Part shown: positions 15,950 through 23,267 of the stretch, piece by piece
How positions within the stretch are numbered: position 1 is the first letter of the stretch
How the letters are laid out: every line of letters begins with the position of its first letter
NCBI GenBank assembly: GCA_905235885.1
Contig: CAJONM010000031.1
Span: 1-24,859 of the forward strand
Direction of reading: 5' to 3'
Origin: an uncultured Clostridia bacterium
GTDB taxonomy: Bacteria; Bacillota; Clostridia; UBA1381
Length of the DNA stretch: 24,859 nucleotides
Program-made: the position numbers and the translations under genes
The notes under the pieces: generated by a model
The model's database searches: none
What the model was told of the DNA's origin: nothing
The model's input: only the letters and a program-made list of their open reading frames with translations

Positions 15950-16706
15950 CACTCATGCGCATTATAACGATAAGCAGTTCGACAATGATCGTGACGAGCT
16001 TCTTCGTTCTATGCCCGATCATGGCATCGGGCTTATCATGAACGCCTGCTCAAACCTTGGCGAGATACCGCAAATAATAGAAATGTGCGAGAAATATCCC
16101 CATGTATACGGAGCGGTCGGCATACATCCGGAGGACGCGGAGGGGATTACGGACAATTACCTTGATATTCTGACGCGGTATGCCGCGCATCCGAAAATAA
16201 AAGCGATAGGCGAAATAGGTCTTGATTATTATTGGACAACGGAAACAAAGGCTATCCAGCAGCGTATTCTTGGCGAGCAGGTCGATCTTGCGCGAAAGCT
16301 TCATATGCCCGTCATAATCCATGACCGCGAGGCGCACGCGGACACGATCCGTATACTTTCGGAGCATCGTGTATCCGAATGCGGCGGCGTTTTCCACTGC
16401 TACAGCGGCAGCGCGGAAATGGTCAGAACCGTTACCGAGGAGCTTGGTATGTATGTCGCATTCGGCGGCGCGATAACATTTAAAAACGCTAAAAAGCCAT
16501 GCGAGGCGGCAAAAGCCGTACCGCTTGACAGACTGCTCATAGAAACGGATTGCCCGTATATGGCACCTGTACCGTACCGCGGCAAACGCAACAGCTCGCT
16601 GTATCTTGGCGAGGTCATAGGCAAGCTCTCCGAGCTGCTTCTGATGCCGCCCGATGAGATCGAACGCATAACGCTCGAAAACGGAAGGAGATTGTTTGGG
16701 ATTTGA
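15939..16706 (+). CDS. tatD: TatD family metal-dependent hydrolase (3'-5' DNase)
   Basis: The 255-residue protein has the metal-ligand set of TatD: THAH (His6, His8), Glu92 in IGEIGLDYYW, His128 in IIHDRE, His153 in VFHCYSG and Asp204 in ETDCPY. Family members are Mg2+-dependent 3'-5' exodeoxyribonucleases linked to DNA repair or degradation. Length is normal. It overlaps the preceding cyclo-ligase gene by 11 bases and rsmG by four (TTGA). Confidence 0.93.
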   Translation: MIFDTHAHYNDKQFDNDRDELLRSMPDHGIGLIMNACSNLGEIPQIIEMCEKYPHVYGAVGIHPEDAEGITDNYLDILTRYAAHPKIKAIGEIGLDYYWTTETKAIQQRILGEQVDLARKLHMPVIIHDREAHADTIRILSEHRVSECGGVFHCYSGSAEMVRTVTEELGMYVAFGGAITFKNAKKPCEAAKAVPLDRLLIETDCPYMAPVPYRGKRNSSLYLGEVIGKLSELLLMPPDEIERITLENGRRLFGI

Positions 16707-17431
16707 AGGAGTTTATATTAAACGGTTTATCGGAGCTTAAAGTAGCGGCGGATGAGGATACTGCGCAAGCGCTTATAAAGTATTATGAAATATTGCTCGA
16801 CTGGAACAATAGGATCAACCTTACTCGAATTACCGAGCCGCAGGAGGTCGTCACAAAGCACTTTTTTGACAGCCTTACGCCGCTTCAAACGGGGCTTGTG
16901 CGCGGCAAGGTCATAGATGTCGGTACGGGCGCGGGATTTCCGGGGCTTGTCCTCAAATGCGCCGCGCCACAGATAAATATGACACTGCTCGATTCGCTCA
17001 ATAAGCGCGTCAACTTCCTGAAATTCGCGGCGGATCAAATGGGTATATCATCCGGCATCAGGTTCATACATGCACGCGCGGAGGACGCGGCGCACGAGGA
17101 TAAGCATCGCCAACAGTATGATACAGCCGTATCGCGCGCTGTCGCGAATATGCGAACACTCTCGGAATGGTGTCTGCCGTTTATAAAAGTCGGCGGTCAT
17201 TTCCTCGCGCTCAAGGGACCGCTTGCCGATGACGAGCTTTCGGACGCGAAAGAGGCGATACGCGTTCTCGGCGGCAAGGTGGAGGATGTATGCGGCGTTT
17301 CTATTCCGTATACGGAGCTTGATCACAAGATAGTCATAATAAAAAAGGTGCGACATACTCCGCCAATTTTTCCCCGTAAGGGAAAGCTCTCGACACTGCC
17401 GCCTGTCGAAAAAGCAATCAAAAGAAAATAA
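16703..17431 (+). CDS. rsmG: 16S rRNA m7G527 methyltransferase RsmG
   Basis: The 242-residue protein has the RsmG pattern: NRINLTRI (36-43), KHFFDSL (52-58), the SAM-binding IDVGTGAGFPGL (71-82) and VSRAVANM. It methylates N7 of G527 in 16S rRNA. The start is TTG, overlapping the tatD stop; a GGAAGGAG lies about 12 bases before it, rather far, so translational coupling to tatD may matter. The noc-like gene comes next, as in the classic rsmG-noc order of Firmicutes. Confidence 0.95.
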   Translation: MKEFILNGLSELKVAADEDTAQALIKYYEILLDWNNRINLTRITEPQEVVTKHFFDSLTPLQTGLVRGKVIDVGTGAGFPGLVLKCAAPQINMTLLDSLNKRVNFLKFAADQMGISSGIRFIHARAEDAAHEDKHRQQYDTAVSRAVANMRTLSEWCLPFIKVGGHFLALKGPLADDELSDAKEAIRVLGGKVEDVCGVSIPYTELDHKIVIIKKVRHTPPIFPRKGKLSTLPPVEKAIKRK

Positions 17432-17435
17432 CACG

Positions 17436-17470
17436 AAAAGCGTGTCGATTTCGGTCGCACGCTTTCGCTT
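17436..17470 (+). terminator. Probable terminator after rsmG
   Basis: AAAGCGTG (17437-17444) and CACGCTTT (17458-17465) pair around a 13-base loop; the stem extends to GAAAAGCGTG and CACGCTTTC with a bulged A. A pyrimidine-rich, weak T-tract (CGCTTTACTTT) follows. It ends the relQ-rsmG unit, seven bases or so after the rsmG stop. Confidence 0.55.
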
Positions 17471-17496
17471 TACTTTAGAATAATTTATGCTATAAT
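17469..17496 (+). promoter_or_regulatory. Promoter of the structured RNA/noc leader
   Basis: TTTACT (17469-17474), 16-base spacer and a perfect TATAAT (17491-17496), placing the transcription start near 17503. Confidence 0.6.
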
Positions 17497-17502
17497 TATA
17501 CC

Positions 17503-17615
17503 TGTAAGACAGGCATTACAGATACGGGCGGAAATATCCGCCACCCCCAAAATTGTCTTACACCTTCCACCACCGAGGGTGCGGCGGATGGCAGCTGCCC
17601 TGTCTCCGCCGTTTT
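17503..17615 (+). ncRNA. Unassigned structured RNA (leader of noc or a small RNA)
   Basis: From the predicted start the RNA has several strict pairings: GTAAGACA (17504-17511) with TGTCTTAC (17554-17561); inside it hairpin GGCGGA-AATA-TCCGCC (17527-17542); then a terminator stem CGGCGGA (17582-17588) with TCCGCCG (17605-17611) followed by TTTT. The hairpin and terminator arms are the same hexamers, so TCCGCC of the first hairpin can pair with GGCGGA of the terminator. GACAGG (17508-17513) can also pair with CCTGTC (17599-17604). This is the layout of an attenuator with alternative folds. I compared it by eye with T-box, PyrR, fluoride, ZTP, c-di-GMP, glutamine, 6S and SRP RNA signatures and found no match. 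Confidence 0.55.
17582..17615 (+). terminator. Rho-independent terminator 5' of noc
   Basis: A seven-base stem CGGCGGA/TCCGCCG (17582-17588/17605-17611), with GGCAG/CTGCC inside the loop, is followed by TTTTCCTTT. It would stop transcripts from the promoter at 17469-17496 before noc unless an alternative fold forms. Confidence 0.7.
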
Positions 17616-17646
17616 CCTTTAAAATAAGTATAAACGGGTGAACGAT

Positions 17647-18423
17647 ATGCCGGAAAAAAGCAATAGCATAAAAACAATACCATTAAAAAAAATACGACCC
17701 AATCCAAGCCAACCGCGCAAGTATTTCGATCCGGACGCGATGGAAGCTCTTACAAATTCCATTGAACGGTTCGGTGTGCTTTCACCGATAACCGTAAGGG
17801 AATGCGGCGATGATATGTATGAGCTGATCTGCGGAGAGCGGCGATACCGCGCAGCATATAACGCAGGACTGACTCATATCCCCTGCATTATAGTTGACGC
17901 AAGTCATTCCGATTGCGCCATTTTATCGCTGCTGGAAAATTTACAGCGCGAGGATCTGTCATTTTTGGAGATTGCCGAAAGCTATCGTGAGCTTGTAAAG
18001 GAGCAGGGCTTTACAAGCCGCGAGCTTTCTCGGCGGCTCGGCGGCAGACCGTATGTGATAAGCGAGAGAATGAGCCTTATGCGGCTGGATCCGATAGTGC
18101 GAAAATACATACGCAGCTTTCATCTCAGCGAGCGGCAGGCGGCGGCGCTTCTGAAAATACACGACAGCAGCCGACAGATAGACGCCGTTCGGCAGATATG
18201 CGAAAACGGACTGACGGAGTCGGAAACGCTCAAATATATCGCCGACCTTGTAAAAAGCGATGATGAGCCAAATGTTCGTATAAACAAGATCAAGGATATT
18301 AAAATATTACGCAACACCCTCAACAGCGCCGTCGGGCTTATCCGACGCAGCGGCATAGACGCCGAATACAGCGAATGTAACGGCGAGGAGGGACATGAAT
18401 TCGTAATTATTATACACAATTAA
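17647..18423 (+). CDS. noc: ParB-family CTPase, Noc-like nucleoid occlusion protein
   Basis: The 258-residue protein has the ParB/Noc CTP-binding motifs GERRYRA (63-69) and ENLQRED (97-103), a helix-turn-helix region (about 118-190) and a C-terminal segment (from about 205, ILRNTLNSAVGLIRRSG) like the Noc dimer domain. Noc binds DNA sites and blocks division over the nucleoid. The position after rsmG supports Noc over Spo0J. The protein starts almost directly at the ParB domain and lacks the N-terminal amphipathic helix that B. subtilis Noc uses for membrane binding. A GTG at 17638 is in frame, but GGGTGA just before 17647 favours the ATG; that site is weak. Confidence 0.8.
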   Translation: MPEKSNSIKTIPLKKIRPNPSQPRKYFDPDAMEALTNSIERFGVLSPITVRECGDDMYELICGERRYRAAYNAGLTHIPCIIVDASHSDCAILSLLENLQREDLSFLEIAESYRELVKEQGFTSRELSRRLGGRPYVISERMSLMRLDPIVRKYIRSFHLSERQAAALLKIHDSSRQIDAVRQICENGLTESETLKYIADLVKSDDEPNVRINKIKDIKILRNTLNSAVGLIRRSGIDAEYSECNGEEGHEFVIIIHN

Positions 18424-18426
18424 TTC

Positions 18427-18455
18427 TTTACAAAACGCCCTTCTTGCTGTATAAT
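18427..18455 (+). promoter_or_regulatory. Promoter of proB
   Basis: TTTACA (18427-18432), 17-base spacer and a perfect TATAAT (18450-18455). The -10 box lies in the loop of the hairpin that ends noc. Confidence 0.75.
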
Positions 18456-18486
18456 GGTATCATACCAAAAAAGAAGGGTGTTTTTT
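18432..18486 (+). terminator. Terminator of noc overlapping the proB promoter and ribosome binding site
   Basis: A 14-bp stem with one G-U pair, AAAACGCCCTTCTT (18432-18445) and AAGAAGGGTGTTTT (18471-18484), ends in a run of T to 18486. The 25-base loop holds the proB TATAAT and a smaller GGTA-TCA-TACC hairpin. The 3' arm contains AAGGGTG, the only candidate proB ribosome binding site. Confidence 0.75.
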
Positions 18487-18488
18487 AT

Positions 18489-19265
18489 ATGGATCTGAAA
18501 AACAAAAGAATAGTTGTAAAGGTCGGCACATCTACCCTTACATATGAAACGGGAAAAATAAATCTCAGACAAATAAACAGCCTCGCACGCGTTCTGAGCG
18601 ATCTTCGTAATCAGGGGTTTGAGGTAATTCTCGTATCATCGGGCGCGATAGGTGTCGCGATAGGCAAGCTCGGAATAAAGGAGAGACCGACGGATACGCC
18701 GATAAAGCAATCGCTCGCGGCAGTCGGGCAATGTGAGCTCATGTCACTTTACGACAAGATGTTTTCGGAATATCACAATACGGTCGCGCAGATACTTCTG
18801 ACGCGCTCGGATGTGGATATACAAAAACGCAGGAACCATACTAAGGACACATTCAACACTCTTCTTGAAATGGGTATAATACCTATTGTAAATGAAAATG
18901 ATACCGTCTCCGTAGACGAGATAGAGTTCGGCGATAACGATAACCTCTCGGCAGTTGTGGCGGTGCTGACCGACGCCGATCTGCTCGTTCTGTTTTCGGA
19001 CATTGACGGCTTATACGAGAGCGATCCGCATGATGATCCGAACGCACGGCTCATATCGCGCGTTGACGATATAGAAGATGTTATGAAAAACGCGTCCGGC
19101 TCCGGCTCGCGGCTGGGTACGGGCGGTATGGTAACAAAGCTTGAAGCGGCAAAGATCGCAAATGAAGCCGGTATCAGTATGCTGATAGTAAACGGTAAAA
19201 ATATAGATGTGCTTTATGATATAATAGACGGCGAAAAGGTCGGGACTTTATTTAAGGCATATTGA
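18489..19265 (+). CDS. proB: Glutamate 5-kinase (short form without PUA domain)
   Basis: The 258-residue protein has the amino-acid kinase signature: KVGTSTLTYE (11-20), VSSGAIGVAIGKL, NENDTVSVDEIEFGDND and GTGGMVTKLEAAKIA. It phosphorylates glutamate to start proline synthesis. It ends with the kinase domain and lacks the C-terminal PUA domain of E. coli ProB (367 residues). An ATG at 18444 would lie within the promoter; I chose 18489, giving MDLKNKRIVVKVG, about nine bases after AAGGGTG. The usual partner proA does not follow; a 56-residue gene does. Confidence 0.94.
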   Translation: MDLKNKRIVVKVGTSTLTYETGKINLRQINSLARVLSDLRNQGFEVILVSSGAIGVAIGKLGIKERPTDTPIKQSLAAVGQCELMSLYDKMFSEYHNTVAQILLTRSDVDIQKRRNHTKDTFNTLLEMGIIPIVNENDTVSVDEIEFGDNDNLSAVVAVLTDADLLVLFSDIDGLYESDPHDDPNARLISRVDDIEDVMKNASGSGSRLGTGGMVTKLEAAKIANEAGISMLIVNGKNIDVLYDIIDGEKVGTLFKAY

Positions 19266-19314
19266 GCGCATAATTACCCTCTGCGCGGATAATACTATAT
19301 GTGGAGGGATCTAT

Positions 19315-19485
19315 ATGGCAAAAAGACAAAGAATAAGCAGCGCGTTCCTTGAGCATCACGATTTTATGGCAACAGGCGATGCCGTATCTCATAATGAAAT
19401 GACGGGATTGATCCCGTCTAAGCCCGATGATGACTTTGAGTCAAATTCATATGAGGCGATAATAGATGACTACAAGGCAGACTAA
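19315..19485 (+). CDS. Small acidic protein of unknown function (56 residues)
   Basis: ATG at 19315 follows GGAGGG with a six-base spacer, and the frame stays open for 56 codons to TAA at 19483. The protein begins MAKRQRISSAFLEHHDFMAT, with a basic N-terminus, and ends in an acidic, Asp/Glu-rich half (PDDDFESNSYEAIIDDYKAD). There is no membrane segment, Cys pair or known motif. The strong ribosome binding site and the terminator at its end support a real gene. It may be co-transcribed with proB, 49 bp upstream. I do not recognise the family. Confidence 0.7.
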   Translation: MAKRQRISSAFLEHHDFMATGDAVSHNEMTGLIPSKPDDDFESNSYEAIIDDYKAD

Positions 19486-19521
19486 AATACGGCTCCGCAT
19501 CGGAGCCGTATTTTAGTCTGC
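19477..19521. terminator. Bidirectional terminator, perfect 21-bp inverted repeat
   Basis: Arms of 21 bases (19477-19497 and 19501-19521) pair perfectly around the three-base loop CAT; the core is ACGGCTCCG/CGGAGCCGT flanked by AAAA on one side and TTTT on the other. It ends both the small plus-strand gene and the convergent ispH-rpsA gene. The left arm includes the last codons and stop of the small gene, and the right arm ends five bases before the stop of ispH-rpsA. Confidence 0.85.
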
Positions 19522-19526
19522 ATTTA

Positions 19527-21620
19527 TTATTCCTCAACGGGAGCTTCCTCTACAGGTGCTTCCTCAGCCGGAGCTTCTTCAACAGGAGCTTCCTCTTCGG
19601 ATTCCTCCTGTGCATACTCGCTGTCCGGATTTACTTCCGGATCGGTCGAATATACAAGCTCGGACTCAGGCTGTACATCATCTTCTGCCGGAGTCTCTTC
19701 CTCAACGGGTTCGGGCTTCTCCTCCTTTTGCAGCAACGCTCTTATCGAAAGGCTTATCTTCTTTGCCTCCCAATTGATGTCGGTGACCTTAGCCTCTACC
19801 TCTTGTCCTATCGACAATACATCTTCCGGCTTGCCGATACGGCGGTCTGCAATCTGCGAAATGTGGATAAGACCGTCTACAGACGGAATGATCTCGGCAA
19901 ATGCGCCGAACGGCATCATTCTTACTATCTTTACCTTGATAACATCGCCCACGCTTATCTTGTTCTGAACGATCACCCAAGGGTTGTCCTCTATCTTTTT
20001 GAAGCCTAAAGAAATCTTTTTCTTTTCGGGATCTAAATTCTTTATATAAACATCCATGACATCGCCTACAGCGCATACCTCCGACGGATGCTTTATCTTG
20101 TTCCACGAAAGCTCGCTTATATGAACAAGACCGTCTATTCCGCCCAGATCAACAAACGCGCCGAACGATGTAAGCGACTTAACAACGCCGCTGTATGCCT
20201 TGCCTACCTCGGCATCTGCCCAGAACGCATCCTCCTTAGCCTTTCTCTCAGCCTCAAGGATCACACGCGCCGATCCGACTACTCTCTTCTTCTTCTCATC
20301 GATGTCAATAAGCTTGATTTTTAATGTTGTGCCGACAAGACTTTCAAGATCTGATACATATCTGTCCGATGCCTGCCGCGCGGGAACAAATATCTGCGAA
20401 CCGTCCGCCGATACAAGAACGCCGCCTCTGACAGTCCTTGTTACCTCGCCTTCCATGATCTCTCCCGATTCGTAAGCCGCTTTGATTTTGTTCCAGCTCT
20501 CCATAGCTATCAATTTTTTCCTTGATAAAACTACCTTTCCTTCAGCATCGTTTACGCCTACAACATAAACCCTGATCGTGTCGCCTTCCTTTACAACATC
20601 AGACGGCTCAAGTGACGGGTCATCAGTGATCTGATCCGCGGCAAGCTGACCGTTATACTTGAAACCGCCCAGATCAACGATTACTTCATTTTTGCGAACT
20701 TCAACAATCTGTCCTTCCAAAATGTCCCCATTGTTGAGAGTCTTCTGCTCGTATGTTTCAAACAACTCCGCAAAGCTCTCTTCATTCTTTAAATTTTCAC
20801 TCATAGCCTTTACTACCTCCCGGATTGTACGCGCAGGTGTTGAAGCTCCTGCGGTAACTCCTATTTTTTTATATTGTATTTGCGGAACTTCGTCCGCTGT
20901 TTCGACATGATAGGTACAAGGGCATACGCACTTTGAGATCTCAAACAGCTTTTTTGTATTGGAGCTGTTGCGCCCTCCGATAACGATCATACAATCGGAC
21001 TGCGCCGCAAGCGCGGCAGCTTCCTCCTGCCTATTCTTTGTCGCACTACATATTGTATCAAATTCTATGGTACTTTTGCAAGTCTTTTTTAAAATTTGTA
21101 CAATTTGTACAAATTTATTTTTCTTTATTGTTGTTTGTGCTACAACGCATATTGGTTTATCGGTAGGTTCGATATCTATTTGTGTCGATTCGCTGTCTAT
21201 TATCTCCGCGTGATAGTCGCACCAGCCGTTGATGCCTATGACCTCCGGGTGGTTACTGTCGCCGATTATGACTATTTTATAGCCACGCTCGTGGTACTTT
21301 CGGACGATCTTGTGTATCTTCGCCACATACGGGCAGGTAAGGTCTATATACTCCCTGTCGCCTATGCGGTCATAGACATCCTTTCCCACGCCGTGCGCGC
21401 GTATTACTATGATCTTGTCCTCCGGCACATCCTCCGGCGCGGCGTACGGGTATACACCGCGAGCCTTGAGGTCGTCCGTTACCTGTCGGTTATGGATAAT
21501 ATCTCCCAGCGTCGCTATTCCCCTGCCCTCATTGAGCGCGTTGTATACTCCGTCCACTGCGCGTTTTACGCCGAAGCAAAATCCGGCAGTATCTGCCACC
21601 TTGATATTATTACAGCTCAT
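19527..21620 (-). CDS. ispH: Bifunctional IspH / ribosomal protein S1
   Basis: Residues 1-280 are 4-hydroxy-3-methylbut-2-enyl diphosphate reductase, with the three [4Fe-4S] ligands Cys15 (AGFCFGVKRA), Cys96 (DLTCPYV) and Cys191 (DTICSATKNRQ), plus His43, His124 and Glu126. This is the last step of the MEP isoprenoid pathway. Residues about 297-628 hold four S1 RNA-binding domains (297-369, 386-455, 473-542, 557-628) like ribosomal protein S1. An acidic tail (632-697) ends in EEAPV-type repeats. This fusion is a known feature of Clostridia; some relatives make the parts as separate genes. Near residue 273 an internal Met (AMSENLKNEE) follows a GGGAGGTAG stretch and could allow separate production of the S1 half. 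It overlaps plsC by 11 bases. Confidence 0.95.
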   Translation of the reverse strand: MSCNNIKVADTAGFCFGVKRAVDGVYNALNEGRGIATLGDIIHNRQVTDDLKARGVYPYAAPEDVPEDKIIVIRAHGVGKDVYDRIGDREYIDLTCPYVAKIHKIVRKYHERGYKIVIIGDSNHPEVIGINGWCDYHAEIIDSESTQIDIEPTDKPICVVAQTTIKKNKFVQIVQILKKTCKSTIEFDTICSATKNRQEEAAALAAQSDCMIVIGGRNSSNTKKLFEISKCVCPCTYHVETADEVPQIQYKKIGVTAGASTPARTIREVVKAMSENLKNEESFAELFETYEQKTLNNGDILEGQIVEVRKNEVIVDLGGFKYNGQLAADQITDDPSLEPSDVVKEGDTIRVYVVGVNDAEGKVVLSRKKLIAMESWNKIKAAYESGEIMEGEVTRTVRGGVLVSADGSQIFVPARQASDRYVSDLESLVGTTLKIKLIDIDEKKKRVVGSARVILEAERKAKEDAFWADAEVGKAYSGVVKSLTSFGAFVDLGGIDGLVHISELSWNKIKHPSEVCAVGDVMDVYIKNLDPEKKKISLGFKKIEDNPWVIVQNKISVGDVIKVKIVRMMPFGAFAEIIPSVDGLIHISQIADRRIGKPEDVLSIGQEVEAKVTDINWEAKKISLSIRALLQKEEKPEPVEEETPAEDDVQPESELVYSTDPEVNPDSEYAQEESEEEAPVEEAPAEEAPVEEAPVEE
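19540..19599 (-). repeat. Four 15-bp tandem repeats coding the acidic tail of IspH-S1
   Basis: Units GGAGCTTCCTCTACA, GGTGCTTCCTCAGCC, GGAGCTTCTTCAACA and GGAGCTTCCTCTTCG (plus strand) follow each other. They encode EEAPV/EEAPA units at the protein's C-terminus, which is likely disordered. Confidence 0.85.
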
Positions 21621-22185
21621 ATATCGTCTCCAGGACCTTGTCCGAAAGCGCCTTTGTCTGCTCGGCGCTCAACCTCTGATCCTTGTACTCGTCAAATGTG
21701 ATAGGCTCGCCGTATACGGCCGTTACCCTGCGCATAAACCTGTATCCGTTCTTTATATGCAGCGGAATGACCGGAACATCGCAGTGCCGCGCTATATTGA
21801 CAACGCCCGTTTTCGCCTGACTCGGCTTGCCCTTCCTTACTCTGCCGCCCTCAGGGAAAATGAGCATCGCTCTTTCCTCGCTCAATATCTTGACGGCTGT
21901 TTTTATCGCTGCCATATCGCCTGTGCCGCGCTTTATCGGGAACGCGCCCAGCCGCCTTATAAGTCCGCCGAACAGTTTATTCTTAAACAGCTCCGCCTTT
22001 GCCATAAATGTAAGCTGTCTCGGACAGGTTATTGCCGCCACGCATGGGTCGAGATTGCTTTTATGATTTACGGCGAGTATGAATGCTCCACTCCGGGGTA
22101 CATTTTCAGTGCCCTCCGTCTTTATCGGGAACATAAACATCATCAATGCTCTTACTAACAATTTTGCAAAGTTATAAAGCGTCAA
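21610..22185 (-). CDS. plsC: 1-acyl-sn-glycerol-3-phosphate acyltransferase (PlsC)
   Basis: The 191-residue protein has the acyltransferase catalytic motif NHKSNLD (40-46, His41 and Asp46), the substrate-binding FPEGGR (110-115) and PVIPLHI (near 138). It adds the second acyl chain to make phosphatidic acid at the membrane. A hydrophobic N-terminal stretch (7-20) may anchor it. It lies between the cmk fusion and ispH, an arrangement common in Clostridia, and overlaps ispH by 11 bases. Confidence 0.93.
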   Translation of the reverse strand: MTLYNFAKLLVRALMMFMFPIKTEGTENVPRSGAFILAVNHKSNLDPCVAAITCPRQLTFMAKAELFKNKLFGGLIRRLGAFPIKRGTGDMAAIKTAVKILSEERAMLIFPEGGRVRKGKPSQAKTGVVNIARHCDVPVIPLHIKNGYRFMRRVTAVYGEPITFDEYKDQRLSAEQTKALSDKVLETIYEL

Positions 22186-22208
22186 TACTTATCATCTCCT
22201 AATAAAAA

Positions 22209-23252
22209 TTATGCTCTGCCGCTCTCGGCCTTTCTTATCATATCCTCTATCGCCGCGACCGACTGCTCAAAATCCATATCACTCGTATCGAGCAGAACGG
22301 CGTCATCAGCCTGTCTGAGCGGATTTACGGCGCGGTTCATATCCTGATGATCTCTTTGGAGAACATCCTGCTCAAGTGCTTTGAGATCGCACTCCATCCC
22401 CTTTTCGATATACTCCTTATAGCGGCGCATAGCGCGTTCGTGTACCGATGCGGTAAGATATATTTTAAGCTCCGCGTGCGGCAGAACGACCGTTCCTATG
22501 TCCCGTCCGTCCATTATCACTCCGCCGCGCCTGCTCATATCCTGCTGCATTGCCACAAGCCTTGAGCGCACCTGAGCCACTGTTGCGACCGCCGACGCCG
22601 CCATGGCCGCGTCGTTTTCGCGTATGCGGTCTGTTACATCCTCGCCACCCAGATACATCCTCTGCGATCCGTTTTCATAATTTACGGTTATTTTTATGTC
22701 ATCAAGAAAAGGCACTATAAGCTGCGGGTCTGCCGTAACATCAATGCCGTTTTTCAGCCCGTATACTCCCACCGTCCGATACATCGCGCCGGTGTCGATA
22801 TATATATATCCCATATCCTGTGCCACGCGCTTTGCCACCGAGCTTTTTCCTGCTCCGGCAGGTCCGTCTATCGCAACGGATATTCTCGCATGCGATGACA
22901 GATCGGGACGAAGATTTTTCGCGCCCTTTTGGTATATATGCTTTATATCGCTCCTTGGCTTGTCCGTATCGATATGTATCAAAACGCGGATGCACATACC
23001 TAAGCCGCCGTCTATATCGGGTGCGGCGGTATCTGTGAGCGGCACATCCGTTATTCCCATTCTCCGCACCGCCGCTGCCGGGAATGCAGCGGTTATGTCA
23101 GATGTTACGGTGAACATAATATCGATCATATCATCATCTGCAAGCGAGTTTGCGCGTATTATCTCTTTTATAAGCTCCTCTGTCGCGGCAAATATCGCCT
23201 CTTTTGTATTCGTGTCTGCGGTCGTTGCACCGCGTACTGCCCGTATCGCCAT
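22209..23252 (-). CDS. cmk: AroH-type chorismate mutase-like domain fused to cytidylate kinase
   Basis: Residues 1-119 match AroH chorismate mutase (start MAIRAVRGATT, AAFPAAAVR, CIRVLIHIDTD, IKHIYQKGAKNLRPDL). Against B. subtilis AroH, Arg7, Arg63, Arg90 (Arg89 here) and Tyr108 (Tyr107) are kept, but Glu78 is Ala77 and Cys75 is Asp74. Residues 122-347 are a CMP/dCMP kinase with P-loop GPAGAGKS (130-137), DTGAMYRT (153-160), GRDIGTVV and the RDHQDMNR segment. The kinase half looks fully active and recycles CMP/dCMP for nucleotide and lipid synthesis. The mutase half may be inactive or altered. Length (347) fits one of each domain, with a short linker. Confidence 0.92.
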   Translation of the reverse strand: MAIRAVRGATTADTNTKEAIFAATEELIKEIIRANSLADDDMIDIMFTVTSDITAAFPAAAVRRMGITDVPLTDTAAPDIDGGLGMCIRVLIHIDTDKPRSDIKHIYQKGAKNLRPDLSSHARISVAIDGPAGAGKSSVAKRVAQDMGYIYIDTGAMYRTVGVYGLKNGIDVTADPQLIVPFLDDIKITVNYENGSQRMYLGGEDVTDRIRENDAAMAASAVATVAQVRSRLVAMQQDMSRRGGVIMDGRDIGTVVLPHAELKIYLTASVHERAMRRYKEYIEKGMECDLKALEQDVLQRDHQDMNRAVNPLRQADDAVLLDTSDMDFEQSVAAIEDMIRKAESGRA

Positions 23253-23267
23253 AGCTACCTCCCCGTA

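Noticed and set aside
17503..17615. Known riboswitch, T-box, 6S RNA or SRP RNA
   Set aside because: No T-box AGGGUGGNACCGCG, PyrR box, ZTP, fluoride, c-di-GMP, glutamine, 6S or SRP core sequence was found by eye. GAGGGTGCGGC is only a loose resemblance to a T-box.
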